Of a DNA stretch of 64,000 nucleotides, positions 19,404 through 31,906 are shown one piece after another; within the stretch, counting starts at the first letter, position 1, and each line of letters starts with the position of its first letter. Source of the DNA: Balanoglossus misakiensis (lineage: Eukaryota; Hemichordata); NCBI GenBank assembly GCA_040954595.2, contig CM082597.2:9672001-9736000 (forward strand), read 5' to 3'. The notes under the pieces are model-generated. The model did no database searches and had not been told where the DNA came from. It was given only the letters and a program-made list of their open reading frames with translations. The translations under genes and the position numbers were made by a program.

Positions 19404-22400
19404 GTAAGTAAAACTGTTATCAACGTCTTGTTTTGTATGAACCTGTTGCATATAAGATCTCTCTCACACAGAAACTTTAATCTTTCTCTCAATGCTTTTT
19501 GGAAATGACACTGCAGCCCTTGCGCCAACGAACGGTGGGGTTGGTTTCTAGTCACTTCGACCCCTGGCCGTTCCGACCCGCGACACCTAAAGTCACTTCG
19601 ACCCCTATAAATTCATTCGGTAAGGAGACAAACTTAGTGGCGTGAATGTGTTATCAGGTTCGTTTGATGCGCTAAATATTTGCAGAGTTTTCCAGGGCTC
19701 CAGTGTGAGGCACTACACATGCGATTAAAAATGACACTCCAACCGTAAATCAAAAGATATAGGGCAAAACTGTATTAACCGCCATCTTGAAAAACGCGTT
19801 GCATTGTGGGACGACTGGGGGGAAGTACCTGAAGACCCATAGCATTGTAATGTAGACATCTACCGAGACACTCTATTCCTCCAAACGTTTTTTTTCCGAC
19901 AAACTCTCATTGCAAGGTCAGGTTTCGTTTCCAATAGCCGTCTTCTGTTCTGAAAAGTATTATTATTATCGTCGAGCCGTTCCAGAAGATTTTTGAGGAT
20001 CCAACAATAGCGGGTGTTGCCATTATTCATTGGTATTAAGTGCTGTTGCTATGTGTTTGACAAATTCGTTTCTGAATACGTTCAAGTAGAATTTTCGTGA
20101 CACAATTACAATAACTGTAAAATAACTAAAAATAACAAACTTTCCATAAAGTATGACCAGATGCTGATGCTGATTACTTGGCTCGGATTACAGATGAACA
20201 TGCCACGCCCCCTTTTCAAAAAAACTGTCCAAACCGCTCTGAAACATGCACAAAAATGAAAAGAATGTTTTGCATTAACTTTTGATTAGCAAGAAGTTTC
20301 TCTTTCAAATCTGTTTTTTTTTTGTTTTGTTATGTAAACCAGTAAGTGAATGTGGAGATAGAAGAAAAAAAGCGTGAACGGCTTCATTATAATGCAAGCC
20401 AAGCTGTGAAAATTAAGGCCAGCCATGAAAGCGTCCTTTCAAAATTTTCGTGACACCGACGTAGAAGGGTATGAAAAACTAGAATTTCAACACATAATGG
20501 AGATCATTGCAATCGTTTTTTGGTCTAATTTGTTTTATTTTCGTCTAATAAGACTTAGTGAAATTAGTCTTGGAAAGGACGCTTTCATGGCTGGCCTTAA
20601 TTTTCACAGCTTGGCTTGCATTATAATGAAGCCGTTCACGCTTTTTTTCTTCCATCTCCACATTCACTTACTGGTTTACATAACAAAACAAAAACAAAAA
20701 CAGATTTGAAAGAGAAACTTCTTGCTAATCAAAAGTTAATGCAAAAAATTCTTTTCATTTTTGTGCATGTTTCAGAGCGGTTTGGACAGTTTTTTTTGAA
20801 AAGGGGGCATGGCATGTTCATCTGTAATCCGAGCCAAGTAATCAGCATCAGCTTCTGGTCATACTTTATGGAAAATTTGTTATTTTTAGTTATTTTACAG
20901 TTATTTTAATTGTGTCACGAAAATTCTACTTGAACGTATTCAGAAACGAATTTGTCAAACACATAGCAACAGCACTTAATACCATAGAATAATGGCAACA
21001 CCCGCTATTGTTGGATCCTCAAAAATCTTCTGGAACGGCTCGACGATAATAATAATACTTTTCAGAACAGAAGACGGCTATTGGAAACGAAACCTGACCT
21101 TGCAATGAGAGTTTGTCGGAAAAAAAACGTTTGGAGGAATAGAGTGTCTCGGTAGATGTCTACATTACAATGCTATGGGTCTTCAGGTACTTCCCCCCAG
21201 TCGTCCCACAATGCAACGCGGTTTTCAAGATGGCGGTTAATACAGTTTTGCCCTATAGGGTAGCTTTATTCAAGGAAATCGTGAGATTGAGTAGCGAATC
21301 GCAAGTTCTCGCAGCTTTACCGTGAATCGTACGCATTACAGGGACACATATTCACCGGTCAAGTGACTGTTATTCTGAGGCAATTTTCCCCGAAAAGTTG
21401 CATATCGTTCCTAAGTGTTATTACAGACCTATGAAATAATCAGACATAGGGATCGAAGTGACTTGGCCACAGGGGTCGAGGTGACCACAAAGAGGTGTGA
21501 AACACTGGGGTCTAAATGGCCAGGGGTCGAAGTGACCTGTTACGACGTTATGACCTGTTATGACGCGTAATAAATTTCAGAACACAGGCTGAATAAAATA
21601 TCCAGAACTTTATAAGTAGTGACTTGAGGTGGGGTTGCATATCGTTCCTAAGTGTTATAACAGACCTATGAAATAATCAGACATAGGGATCGAAGTGACT
21701 TGGCCACAGGGGTCGAGGTGACCACAAAGAGGTGTGAAACACTGGGGTCTAAATGGCCAGGGGTCGAAGTGACCTGTTACCGGGTTAGGTTACCGGGTAA
21801 AAAAAACCAAGTCGCCGTTCCCTACATCTGATTTTAATTAACACACAGAAATAAGCACCATGCAAACCCCCAGGTTTCGAAAGACAGCTCATGTTGTAGT
21901 AATAAACCGAGTTTTACTTTGAACATAATAAACACGTGGACATCGGAAGCAACTACCTCTATCTACCGCGTCTCGATCAGACTCGATTGCACGCGCGGAA
22001 GATGTAAACAAATATGGCGGCCACCATGTACCAGCCAACCCCACGACAGCATGATCTCCGTTTCACACCTCCAGTCAGTCGCTAAAGAGCTGTGAACGTG
22101 TGAATGTCGACCAAAACCATACAAAACGATTGCAATGTTCGTTTCATTGTTTTATTTGTTTTATTTTACAACAAAAGACGTTCATTTGTGAAAAAGCAAC
22201 ACAGGCGTGAATAGGCGGTTCCATTTACAATAGGATATCGCATAGCGTATCGGCCTGATTGATAGCGTATCGGGCAAAATTATAGGATATCGGCCCCGAT
22301 ACGCTAAAACCCTCTGGGGAGAACACTGCTTAACTGTCCCCTGTAAAATTGGTTATATCAGTGAGTTAGGGATCCCAAAGGTCGGACCTTCCTATTCCAC

Positions 22401-25400
22401 ACCATGGGGTTGCGACCCAAAATGATTTGCTACTCAAAAGGTGATAGCGGCGGAGTTCAGTGGTCTGAAACGCATTAGCCAAAGAAAAGTTCATGTACTT
22501 CCACCTCCTGTTGTTGGTAAATATTGTGGAGCGCGCGATTTGGCGTAAATTCGCGAACAGTTTGATATATTTTTGTTTTCACGGACGCCATCTTGCGACC
22601 GTCACGTCGTGGGATTTTCCCGTTTTTGAGTAATCGCGTGGGCGTATTGACATGAAATTTGAAACCATGTGTAGTCATGTTTCTTGTCTACAGGAGAGAC
22701 AACACGGGAATTCGAAAGGCGAGGCGAAATTTATCGAAAAATTGAAAAATTTGCTAATTTCACCGTTTTCGGCATGTAAATGAAGTAGGGCGTACCTGAA
22801 CCAACGCGCTCTTCAAAACACATACAAAATTCTAGCGTTTCCGACCGCTACATATCTACAAAAGTGTAGCGCAAACTAGCGCAACGCGTTTTTAGAAAGG
22901 CGGAAGTGAGTTAATTTCAGAACATACGCGTTGTTCTCTTTATTGTTTATACTGTGCAGCACTTTCTTTTGTCTAGAACAAAAGAGGTAACGTAGCAACG
23001 TGTACATATTTCGTCTTGCGTTAAGATGCGTTCTCCAAGCAGGTACTTTCTTGAGGGACTGTGATTTGTACTACTAGTGAGTGGATACTTCTAAGCCAGC
23101 TAAAGAGTCTGACTGTCTGACCATAAATATGACTTTATTGTCAGCAAAAAACATTGGCCCTTCAGTTTTATACTCACAGCAAATGTGATACATGTACTAC
23201 TATGATCTGTCGATGGACCAACAATTACAACAATTGATGGTATTGCCTTATCACTGGTCATCACCTCAATGGTAGATCATTTTTTTGCCTTCTGGACAAA
23301 CACATATCCTTTATTTACTAAAATGACATACCGGTACCCATGCACCAATGGTTTTATTTACAAATAATACATTAATACAATAACATCACACAACCAACAA
23401 CAGAAAATTGGTTGTCTTGCCAACATTTATGCACTACATAGTAATATACATCAATCCAGTGTTATTATTGCTCATTCACTTTCATAAAACTGAATTTGCT
23501 TTGTCAGCTACAGCAGCAGGTTGGCCTTGCAGTGAAATCCTGCACACTCTCAAAACCCAGTGCATCATAGGATAGGGCTCTCCTAGGCTAATCACAAGTG
23601 GTTGGGAGATAAGTTTTATACTCAATGGGTACATTGGATATGTATCTTTGAAACAGTAGTATGACACAAAGTGTGGGTGTACCCTGCATAAAATTAGCAT
23701 AAATTATGGAAAAAACTTCAAAAATGGCAACTTTGAAGGCTCAGTCATAAGACTGTAGGCAAGGTGGATTTTCAAATTATGCATTTTTGCCATCTGTAGG
23801 GGCACCCTAACACATACAATAGACAAATTTAGAATCAATTTGATTTTTTAATTTTCCTTTGTGAACCCTAAGTGAGTAAATGATCTCTTGATTGTTCTTG
23901 CAAAGGGTGATGAACTTGTCAGACTGTATGTGCCGTAGTCTGTAAGTATGCATGTATATATATGGGGGGGGGGGGGGGGCTATGGAAAAAAACCAGGAAA
24001 TTTAAGGGGGGCACAGATTTCCTCCACAATTTACTAGGGGGGTGGGCCATGGAAAAAAATCACCAGGAAAATTAGAAATCCTCCACCACCACCCTGGAAG
24101 TAAATTCTGGACAGTCCCTTAGGCCCGTCTGACACTACCACCTTACAGCTTACTTTCTATACTTATTAATTTTGTGAAACAGTATTTATTAGACCGAATA
24201 AATTTGTCTTAGATAAGGGTTTTTGGTTTCAGCATGAAGGGTATAGTTTCAACAATGGTTTCAACATTCCAGCTTGCACTCCTCTCCTACAGATTTGACA
24301 ACAAATAACAATAACACAATAACACATGGAGAGCAAGTGTTAACCAAATACTGCCGACATTAAAATGCAAAAATTCCAAGCTGTGAAATTGTCCGCCTTA
24401 TCGTATCATTTCATTTCTGTGACAAAGAGATTTTAATGTCTCTCTAGCAAAGTAAATCGTGTCATTTTGCCACTGGCGATGATCCAAACTTTTAATTTTT
24501 CTGTTTTATGGTATCCGTCAAGCAACGGGCAATTATAGCCCATTTACAGTGTGAGGAACCGGACTCCTGTGTAAGAGACAAGCAATGGGAAGTATTTTCT
24601 TGCTCAAAGTCACAACATGGCGGCCATGTTCTTGAGTCAAAACCACAATCCTCTGATTGTGAGATTGGTTATGGTACCCTCGCTAATGCTTTTAACTCTG
24701 TTCAACAATAGCTCCCAGTTCAACAAATACTAGACCCCATTTCAGTGTATATACTGTAGGTCCAGCATTGCCATAGGGATCAACGGAGTTTGAACAAACC
24801 ATGGTGGTGAAACGGGGTAAAAATACTCATATAGAACTGCAAAATTCGTTTTGGTTGTCAATTTATTTTAATATGACTTGGTGATGCATGCTTCTCAGAT
24901 CTACAACAAGGGCCAAACAGAATTTTATTATTCAACGTATAGAATCACAGCAAATCTAGTTTTATACATGTATGTGAGTGTTAAGTTTTAAAGTGTCTGT
25001 GCCATCGCCTTGATTTCCACTAGAAATCTCTTTCAAAGGAGCATAACCTCGGAAAGACGAAAAAAGTCGACTGGACTGGCTTTGGGGTACAGGCCCACCC
25101 ACCACTTTTGCTTACAAATTATCAAACTATAAGGGTGGCTATGAGATTCTAGACGACAACAAACCTAAACTTCACCACCCAAAGAGTGATATTACATGTT
25201 GTGGGTATGGGCATGTCATACACATAGACCTTTTAAAAAGAAATTGTATTCGATTGCTGGGAGCTTGTGTTGAGTGGTATGGTTATGTAAGTTTGAATTG
25301 CCTGTTTTGTTGCAACTCATAATCATAATGGTTTAAATCAGTCATGTGAATTCAAGATACCATTGTTATCATAAACCCAACATGCATTCATATTGTTCAA

Positions 25401-28343
25401 GATTTACATGGTGTAAAGGGAACTTTCTAACTTCTATATGAGCAGTTATTGCATCAATTGTTGTTTCTTAACTTACGCAATTACTTATAAGCGACAATTT
25501 CCCGTTTTCAAATATGACGGATAACCCGTGCTTAAACATTCAATCAAACCCAAATTGTGTTTGTAATGTCCTCATTTTAAAACTATGTGTTTGTAAAAAG
25601 TTGCATGTCCATTGGAGGTACCATGCCCTTGATACCTTGCATATATAGGCTATAGTAAACAGTGCCTATGCCCTATGTAAGTAAATTTTGTCTTCATGTT
25701 ATTTCTTTTGTTTTGTTTTGTTAGATTCGCGTGAAGCCAGATAAAACTGGTGTTGTCACAGAAGGCGTGAAGCATAGTATGAATCCATTTGATGAAATTG
25801 CTGTTGAAGAAGCTGTGCGACTTAAAGAAAAGAAAATAGCCAAGGAAATCATTGCTGTCAGTTGTGGTCCTAAACAGTCACAGGTAATGATGAGACAATC
25901 AAACTGAACAGAGACTTCATTCTCTCACACCCACTTCCATCTATTTTCTGTGTCACAGTCGGTCTATCTCATCTGTCTGTGTAAATGTCCAGACTTATAC
26001 TTTTGTACTTGCGCTACAATGTACATTGTGGTTGATTTTACAGTGGCATAAATTTCATGTGTGTGAAAGTCACAGTGGAGTTGCGCAAGCATATATTTGC
26101 AACCAGGCATCACACAGCCAGGCATCTGACACACATCAGATCAACTAATGGTCACATATTTCATTCACTATCTGATTGCTTTTTGCCTGCACATGGTGGC
26201 TTCTGGGAGTTGGCTTTTGCTTACAGATGCTAACAAGTTGTATTTTCTTTGGCATTTCCATCTGAAGGAGACATTAAGGACAGCACTTGCAATGGGTGCA
26301 GATCGTGCTGTACATGTAGAAGTGTCTGGTAAAGATTATGAAGGACTTGGTCCTCTACAAGTCTCTAAAATACTGGCGAAATTAGCAAAGGAAGAAGATG
26401 TTGGTTTAGTCATCTTAGGAAAACAGGTATGTAGCCATTAATTTGACTGCTCTATTACTTCAATCACCCACTATACTTTGGATAATTAATTATTTTACAA
26501 CCCCCAAGTTTTCAACCAGTGCGTAATCACAAACTGATTTTCCAGCCCCCCCCCCCCCTTCTTCACGCCTATATTGGCTATCATATCTAGCGCCCTCTAT
26601 GGGTACAGGAATTATAATAAACACAGTGCTCAGCCTGTGTGTTGCATATACATGTATACAATCATCACCATGTTTTTCCTGTTTTTGTGTTGTCATTGTG
26701 TATTTCTTGGGAGGAAATCAGCAACTTCAACCTTCTAAGGTATTCAAACTCACTGATTTTATTCTTCCTTACCACAAACAGTCAAATTCTATCATAAATG
26801 CAGTTTTCTGCCAAGGTCCTTGGCTGGTGGGGGCCTTCAGGCTTAAAATGTTCATACTGTTGGGTCAGTTTCTAAAAGAACGAGAATTGAATTTCTAATT
26901 AGTCACGTGACCTAGTATTGAAGTATTCAAATGGTCGTCATTTGCATAAAAAATGAATCAAAATTCTATGTGCACAATTTTTGTAGACCATGTGTTCAGG
27001 GTCATACATGCTGAATTTCAAGGTCTCAGATGATGTCCATTTTGAGAAGAAGATTTTTAAAGCATTATTTTTCATATTTATAAAAAAATAATCCACCAGA
27101 AAATATTTTTCAACCAGATCAAAAGTTTGTTTAGCACTGAACATTTTTAAGATTGCCTTTACATTTGTTTCAAAATCAGGTTCAAAACTTTGTGTTCAGT
27201 ATCTCAGAGAGTCACAGAGAGAAGTCACATAATGCGTAAAAACACAGGGATTATCGACAGTAATCCCAGCACATTTGGACAGAAAGTTGTCGATTGCCTT
27301 TGATATTTGCCGCAGTCGTTTGTCCCTTTCGCTCCAGGGACTCTATGGTGGGATGAAGCACACACATGTTCTGCCTGAAATGCCTGAAATAGTAGTTACA
27401 AATTATTGTAAATGACAGTCCCACTGGATTAATTGTAATTTTTGGAATCGTATGAATTTGTTTTTGAAGTTATTTGCATTGTTCTGTTTACCATTTCATT
27501 TGAAAGTGAACTACCTTGACATAATATTTGGTAAATACATGTACATGAAACTGACATGGAAGTATTCTCATGCAGTCTCCACACATTTGTGAATTTCAAC
27601 CAGTGATTCAACCTGTTTCAATTAAAAAACCAACATTAATTTGTCAAGTGATTTAAAAGTTGAGAAAATATGTTTAATATTTGCAAACTTGTTCATGTCA
27701 TTTTTTTTTCTTTTGTATGTAGGCAATTGATGATGACTGTAATCAGACTGGTCAGATGTTAGCTTCCTATCTGGACTGGCCACAAGCAACCTTTGCATCA
27801 GAAGTCAAGTTAAATGATGGCCACCTTAATGTTGTCAGAGAAATTGATGGTGGTCTAGAAACAGTACGTGTAAAAATGCCATGTGTTGTTACAGCAGATC
27901 TTAGATTAAATGAACCAAGATACGCTACATTACCCAATATTATGGTAAGTTCCAGTTATAACCCTGATGCAAATTTCAACCATCATTTTCAACAGGTAAA
28001 CATCACTTGGAATCACAAGTACTTTGTGATTGTGTCTCAATGATTAAAAACAGAAAATGTGCATATTGTCATTTGCATGGTTATGGAAATACACCCCAGC
28101 AGTCTTGTGATGTCAAGTCGTAGTCACATAATTTTATTGTAACTGTGTTGTTATTATCATTTTTGATGACAGAAAGCAAAAAAGAAGCCCTTGGCCAAGA
28201 AGACTGCAAGTGATTTAGGAATTGATCTAACTCCACATGTAGAAACACTCAAAGTAGAAGATCCTCCAGTAAGAGAAGCTGGTCAGAAGGTGGAAGATGT
28301 CAATGACCTGGTAGCCAAGCTGAAAGATGCAGGCAGAATTTGA
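19347..28343 (+). CDS. ETFB: Electron transfer flavoprotein subunit beta
   Basis: Seen: five exons (19347-19403, 25725-25883, 26268-26426, 27723-27944, 28173-28343), all phase 0, give 255 residues, the same length as human ETFB and alignable end to end ([19 protein letters not shown]; human [19 protein letters not shown]). Known role: the beta subunit of the mitochondrial matrix ETF heterodimer carries AMP. It docks acyl-CoA and other dehydrogenases, whose electrons pass via ETF's FAD to ETF-QO. The family signature region [14 protein letters not shown]...[10 protein letters not shown] is intact. The recognition-loop leucine is at residue 195 (ATLPNIM), and the lysines methylated in mammals (200 and 203) fall in KAKKK at 200-204. 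Start chosen by the GACAAGATGG context and homology. The gene is interrupted by a 6.3-kb intron 1 carrying a large fold-back. Confidence 0.97.
19551..21773. mobile_element. Composite inverted-repeat element in ETFB intron 1
   Basis: Outer inverted word GTCACTTCGACCCCTGGCC at 19551-19569; reverse complements at 21518-21536 and 21755-21773. The same word (GTCACTTCGACCCC) recurs at ~19593. The interior is the large fold-back 19758-21257, plus a 237-bp-period direct duplication on the right side. No ORF with transposase resemblance. Confidence 0.65.
19758..21257. repeat. 1.5-kb fold-back (inverted arms 683 and 685 nt)
   Basis: Left arm 19758-20440 and right arm 20573-21257 are near-identical reverse complements; outer ends TATAGGGCAAAACTGTATTA and its complement, inner ends GCGTCCTTTC and GAAAGGACGC. 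The loop is 20441-20572. Differences are few (for example ATTCATTGG versus ATTCTATGG and a poly-T length change). Frames inside the arms are mirror artefacts. Confidence 0.92.
21397..21781 (+). repeat. Direct duplication, period 237 bp
   Basis: GTTGCATATCGTTCCTAAGT starts at 21397 and again at 21634. About 147 bp of each copy (to GAAGTGACCTGTTA) are almost identical, with ~90 bp between. Confidence 0.88.
21782..24530. other. ETFB intron 1, remnants only
   Basis: Contains a fragment of the 15470 hairpin family (~21804-21838), a transposon end CTCTGGGGAGAACACTG at 22312, and poly-G. A ~50-bp degenerate tandem pair (GGGCTATGGAAAAAAACCAG / GGGCCATGGAAAAAAATCAC) lies at 23980-24090. A short - strand frame at 22.5-22.6 kb begins [15 protein letters not shown] but matches nothing I know. 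Confidence 0.4.
24530..24700 (-). repeat. Degenerate tRNA-derived SINE (antisense)
   Basis: The reverse complement reads CACAATCAGAGGATTGTGGT (anticodon-arm/B-box-like), then a decayed GGTTxxGACTC, a TTTGAGCAAGAAAATACTT block and TTGTCTCTTACACAGGAGTC. The GAGCAAGAxACTT block parallels TTGGCAAGACACTT in the + strand SINE at 36643. Decayed internal promoter; not a tRNA gene. Confidence 0.5.
24720..25724. other. ETFB intron 1, 3' part; nothing recognised
   Basis: AT-rich intron leading to the polypyrimidine tract (TTTCTTTTGTTTTGTTTTG) and acceptor at 25724. Confidence 0.35.
25725..25883 (+). CDS. ETFB: ETFB exon 2
   Basis: Acceptor TTGTTAG ends at 25724; donor GTAATG at 25884. 53 codons ([11 protein letters not shown]... 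to ...VSCGPKQSQ). Confidence 0.96.
26268..26426 (+). CDS. ETFB: ETFB exon 3
   Basis: The acceptor is the AG of TCTGAAG ending at 26267, a weak polypyrimidine context placed by homology ([14 protein letters not shown]). Donor GTATGT at 26427. 53 codons. Confidence 0.93.
26880..27130. repeat. Diverged copy of the 4190 repeat in ETFB intron 3
   Basis: CTAATTAGTCACGTGACC, AGACCATGTG and TTTTGAGAAGAAGATTTTT occur in the same order as at 4198-4375. Confidence 0.55.
27723..27944 (+). CDS. ETFB: ETFB exon 4
   Basis: Acceptor TATGTAG, donor GTAAGT at 27945. 74 codons including [12 protein letters not shown] and the signature region, ending at M199 just after Leu195. Confidence 0.96.
28173..28343 (+). 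CDS. ETFB: ETFB exon 5 and stop
   Basis: Acceptor GATGACAG; 56 codons plus TGA at 28341-28343. Lysine-rich start [10 protein letters not shown], then [18 protein letters not shown]. Confidence 0.96.
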   Translation, partial: KAKKKPLAKKTASDLGIDLTPHVETLKVEDPPVREAGQKVEDVNDLVAKLKDAGRI

Positions 28344-29017
28344 CAGCTTACTCTGGTAATAACATAATACAACACTCTTGTCTGTTTTCTATGCTGTGAT
28401 TGGGCAAATTGGTGCTGTGTGGGGTTTGGTCATTTTTGCTCTGATACAAAGTGACATCATTATCGCTATTTTTTTATTTACATCAGTCTGTCCTCTAATC
28501 TGAGTCACCCTCAAAATGGTCATTTCCCTGGTCTCTCAAGACCAAGTCGCTGGAACAACTCGTAGATCAGTAATGAGTTGAAATGTATCAAGATATGTAG
28601 ATACATTTTACAGGTTACTTTGATGGATTCACTCATTTAGATAATGTTTCATTACAGGATGAATCACCATGAATGGAAAAAGGATGACGTAATGCATTTA
28701 AGAGATACATTTGGGTTACTATTTGTGAAAGCTTTAGACAGTGCAGCCACTTTGTGATATAGTGAATACAAGACCCTATCCAATCTTGAAATCGAGAAAG
28801 ATTAGCAACTGTTTTTAATCCCCTTCTCGTAGGACTCCATGTTAATCTGACAATGGCATTACTTGGCACACTGAAGGTTCAGTATATTTCAGTAAACGTT
28901 TAAGAATGCAATCAGATATCAGTTCATTGGAGTAAATTAATCAGCTCTGTGACTGGTGTAGTAAAACACTGGGCTGTGTGATAGCCACGTGGAACAGTGA
29001 ATGGAGAGGTGTAATTG

Positions 29018-30427
29018 CAGCCAGAACGCAACACCTTCATTAGCATATTATCGCCTATCCAGATCAGGACCGTTACATTTTGAATGGCCGCTCACAGACC
29101 GTTTTTTGAGGCATTTTCAACTTGCCGTAACTTTCGCTAGAGTGCATTATTTTAAATCATGTAAAAGCGAAAACCTCTCCTGACATGTCTTCTTTCGTGC
29201 CATCCAAATGGATTTTAGAATTATTTACTGAAATATTGATATTATGGCGATTTTCCGAAGGTTACTCTAGCGGTCGAAAATATGGTCCAGTTTTTCGCTT
29301 CCAGTATCCATAATATGCACCGGAAAGTTTACAGATTTCAGGGTAATGTGGGTTTTTGTACACTTTAAATGACCGTGTAAAAAAATTGGTAAAGATACAA
29401 GTGCAACGGTCAGTTCAAGAATTTTCGCTAAAAAACGGGCGATTTTACCCGGAAGTCGTCACATGACCTACGTGACCCGAGGTTTCCCGGCCGCTGATGT
29501 AAACACTAGTAAATACGCAATTATCCCAGTTGCTGTTTGCAGTCTCTGTTTAACGCGATTGTGGAGTTGAAAGAACCGGACTGATTTTTTAGAAACGTTT
29601 GTGTTGTCGCTCAATAATGTTTTTCTTTTTGTGAAGCACCACATTCGACGAAATCTGTATTTTATTCTTCCAAAGGCTGTGGTGTGGAGGCATCGTAGGG
29701 TTACGCTGCGCCATAAGCGGACACACAGCCCTGCAATTCATACACGCAGCCGCCAGTGCTAACGTAGTTTAGGCAGATCTCGATGATCATCGATAATTTT
29801 CAAGAATAAAAGGTAGTCTTACTAGCCGATATATAATGAACTCATTTCCAACATGTGCATTTATCAACACTAAATGTACATGTGGGACGTAAACAATATA
29901 CACACATTCTGCACTGAACGCTCGACAATGGGTTACGCTGTAAACTCCCGCCATTTCCCACTGAAAATGATCTCATCACAGCAAAAAGTAAACAAATTAA
30001 AACCGTTATAACTTCGTTAATATGCCCCGGAAAGTATACAAACTTCACTGTAAGAAGGGCCAATGTCTATATTTTATAAATATGTCATCGGATTTCTACA
30101 AAAAGTTGGTGCAACAGTCCGTTCAAGAATTTAGCGAGGCATGTTTCCAAAACGTGAATTTTCATTACTCTGTACTTTTCGTTATTTCTCTGCAACTACT
30201 GCATTAATCGTCAAAAATACTCCTTGAGATATAGTTCGATATATGTACTATCAAATAAATCCAACAAAAATACTCAGAACGATCGCCATTAATAGCGGTT
30301 GATGACCAAAGTTGGGGAAAAAAATGACCCAATTCAGACACCCTTTTCGGGGCTCAGTGTAACGGTCTCGTTTTTCGAATCAGATTTCGCATTTGCATAT
30401 GTTAATGAAGGCGTTGCGTTCTGGCTG
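29018..30427. mobile_element. 1.4-kb TIR element with ATTG target duplication
   Basis: ATTG at 29014-29017 and 30428-30431 flanks inverted ends CAGCCAGAACGCAACACCTT and (reverse complement of the right end) CAGCCAGAACGCAACGCCTT, continuing into CATTA. Internal blocks at ~29300-29430 and ~30010-30150 are diverged direct copies (ATGCACCGGAAAGT / ATGCCCCGGAAAGT; CAGTTCAAGAATTTTCGC / CCGTTCAAGAATTTAGCG). No transposase frame. Confidence 0.8.
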
Positions 30428-30431
30428 ATTG

Positions 30432-31629
30432 TGCAAAGCTAAACTTTAATGGCAGCTGGTTGTGTCAGCAATGACAATTTTAAATGCATTGAAGGTCTGG
30501 TGTGCCATGTCATGTTACTCTATATGTATTTGAACCTCTATAGCTATAAATAAGCTAGGTATCTCTATAAACTGAGCAATTTCCTTATTGGGGCACGCTC
30601 ATCAAGGAACAATAAAGTGTATGGATAATAATAAACTTAGCATAAACGTGATGCCCCCAACGAACATACAATAAAATATTTCGTGTTTATTTTTTTGGGG
30701 TGTGAATGAGAACTGCACTCACTGCACCGGCTTCTCAGTCACATTTTCTTCAGGAGAATATCCCCCTTTCTACTGACCAAACACATGATGTACTGCAAAT
30801 ATACAAGTGCTTCAGGTGTATGACGTCATTTTAGTCACAACTGAACACTGATGGCGCAATATACAACCGCACGCACCCGGGCCGGCAGCAGATGATGGTA
30901 TCTGTTCGCCTCCGTTGCTAGCCAGTACAGACGGGCTCATATACAGTGTATGTTAGGAAGGGTATGCAATCGTTTCACATGAGTCTGGGGACGTGCGTTA
31001 CCAAAAAGGGGGGACACTTTTCTGCGGAACAGTGTCATCGAAAGGTAGTCAATAATTTAAATTTTTGCTTAGAATGTGTCTTGAAAAGTGTTTGATTAAT
31101 CATGAATAAAAAAACGGAAAAACGTGACAAATACAACAAATCCCCTATATACAAAACCATTGCGAATCTGGTTACAGGAAGTGAGGTGTTCGAGCGCCGT
31201 CTTATATCATTCAATGAAACTATGTGTGACCTCAGCTCAGCTCCTCCCAGTCATGGTGGACGTTGTTTATGTGCTGTTACAGTATGATACAAAGGTTATA
31301 CAATCAAAAACATTTTTAAAAACCTAGCAACTTTAATTTCGCTTATTTATAATAGAATTGAATACAGAATAAAACTTAGCTTCTTTCTCAAACCTCCAAA
31401 CCTAAATTGAAAACGTTAAAACAGATTCAATAAAACTGTTATAAAAAGTTTTTAAAATAGCAGAGATCAATAACCATTTCCTTTGTTGAAATATACAAAT
31501 CGAGATAGTTTTCTTTACACCATTTTGAAAAGTTTGCAAAAGAATATTGCCCAATGTGCCGAGGCAGTTAGCCAATAAGAAAAATTGAAAAGAAATTCTA
31601 TTATTAAATGGAATCTGCCTTAAGTCTGC
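30432..31629. other. ETFB-CAP intergenic, nothing recognised
   Basis: No exon, RNA or repeat assigned. Confidence 0.3.
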
Positions 31630-31632
31630 TTA

Positions 31633-31903
31633 GGCCAAACAAAAAAATATGTGCTGTTCCGATTACCCAACCTACCCTAATTTTAGCCCGCTGACCCTAA
31701 ACTTTTTAGAGCTTCCTAAACTGGAAGTAGAAAATATACAAAATCTATGAAAATTGCAAGAATCACAAGAACTATGACATCATTCTTCTACACTACGTCA
31801 GGCAAAGATATAAAAAAAAATTGCGAAATAAAAACATTGGTCTACCTACCTCCCTGTTTTTGAAAACCATATAATGGAACAGCACTTAGTATTTTTATTG
31901 GCC
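31633..31903. mobile_element. Harbinger-like MITE with TTA target duplication
   Basis: TTA at 31630-31632 and 31904-31906. Inverted ends GGCCAAACAAAAAAATATGT and (reverse complement of the right end) GGCCAATAAAAATACTAAGT, both running into GTGCTGTTCC. A 3-bp TWA duplication suggests PIF/Harbinger. Confidence 0.7.
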
Positions 31904-31906
31904 TTA

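Noticed and set aside
20425-20909. Overlapping frames across the fold-back loop
   Set aside because: Explained by the palindrome; Phe/Leu-rich translation of AT-rich arms.
22312-22328. Right end of a complete transposon
   Set aside because: The terminus CTCTGGGGAGAACACTG matches a word at 213-230 but no paired left end with a target duplication was found nearby, so no element was called.
24508-24711. 67-residue + strand frame
   Set aside because: Better explained as the antisense of a decayed tRNA-derived SINE.
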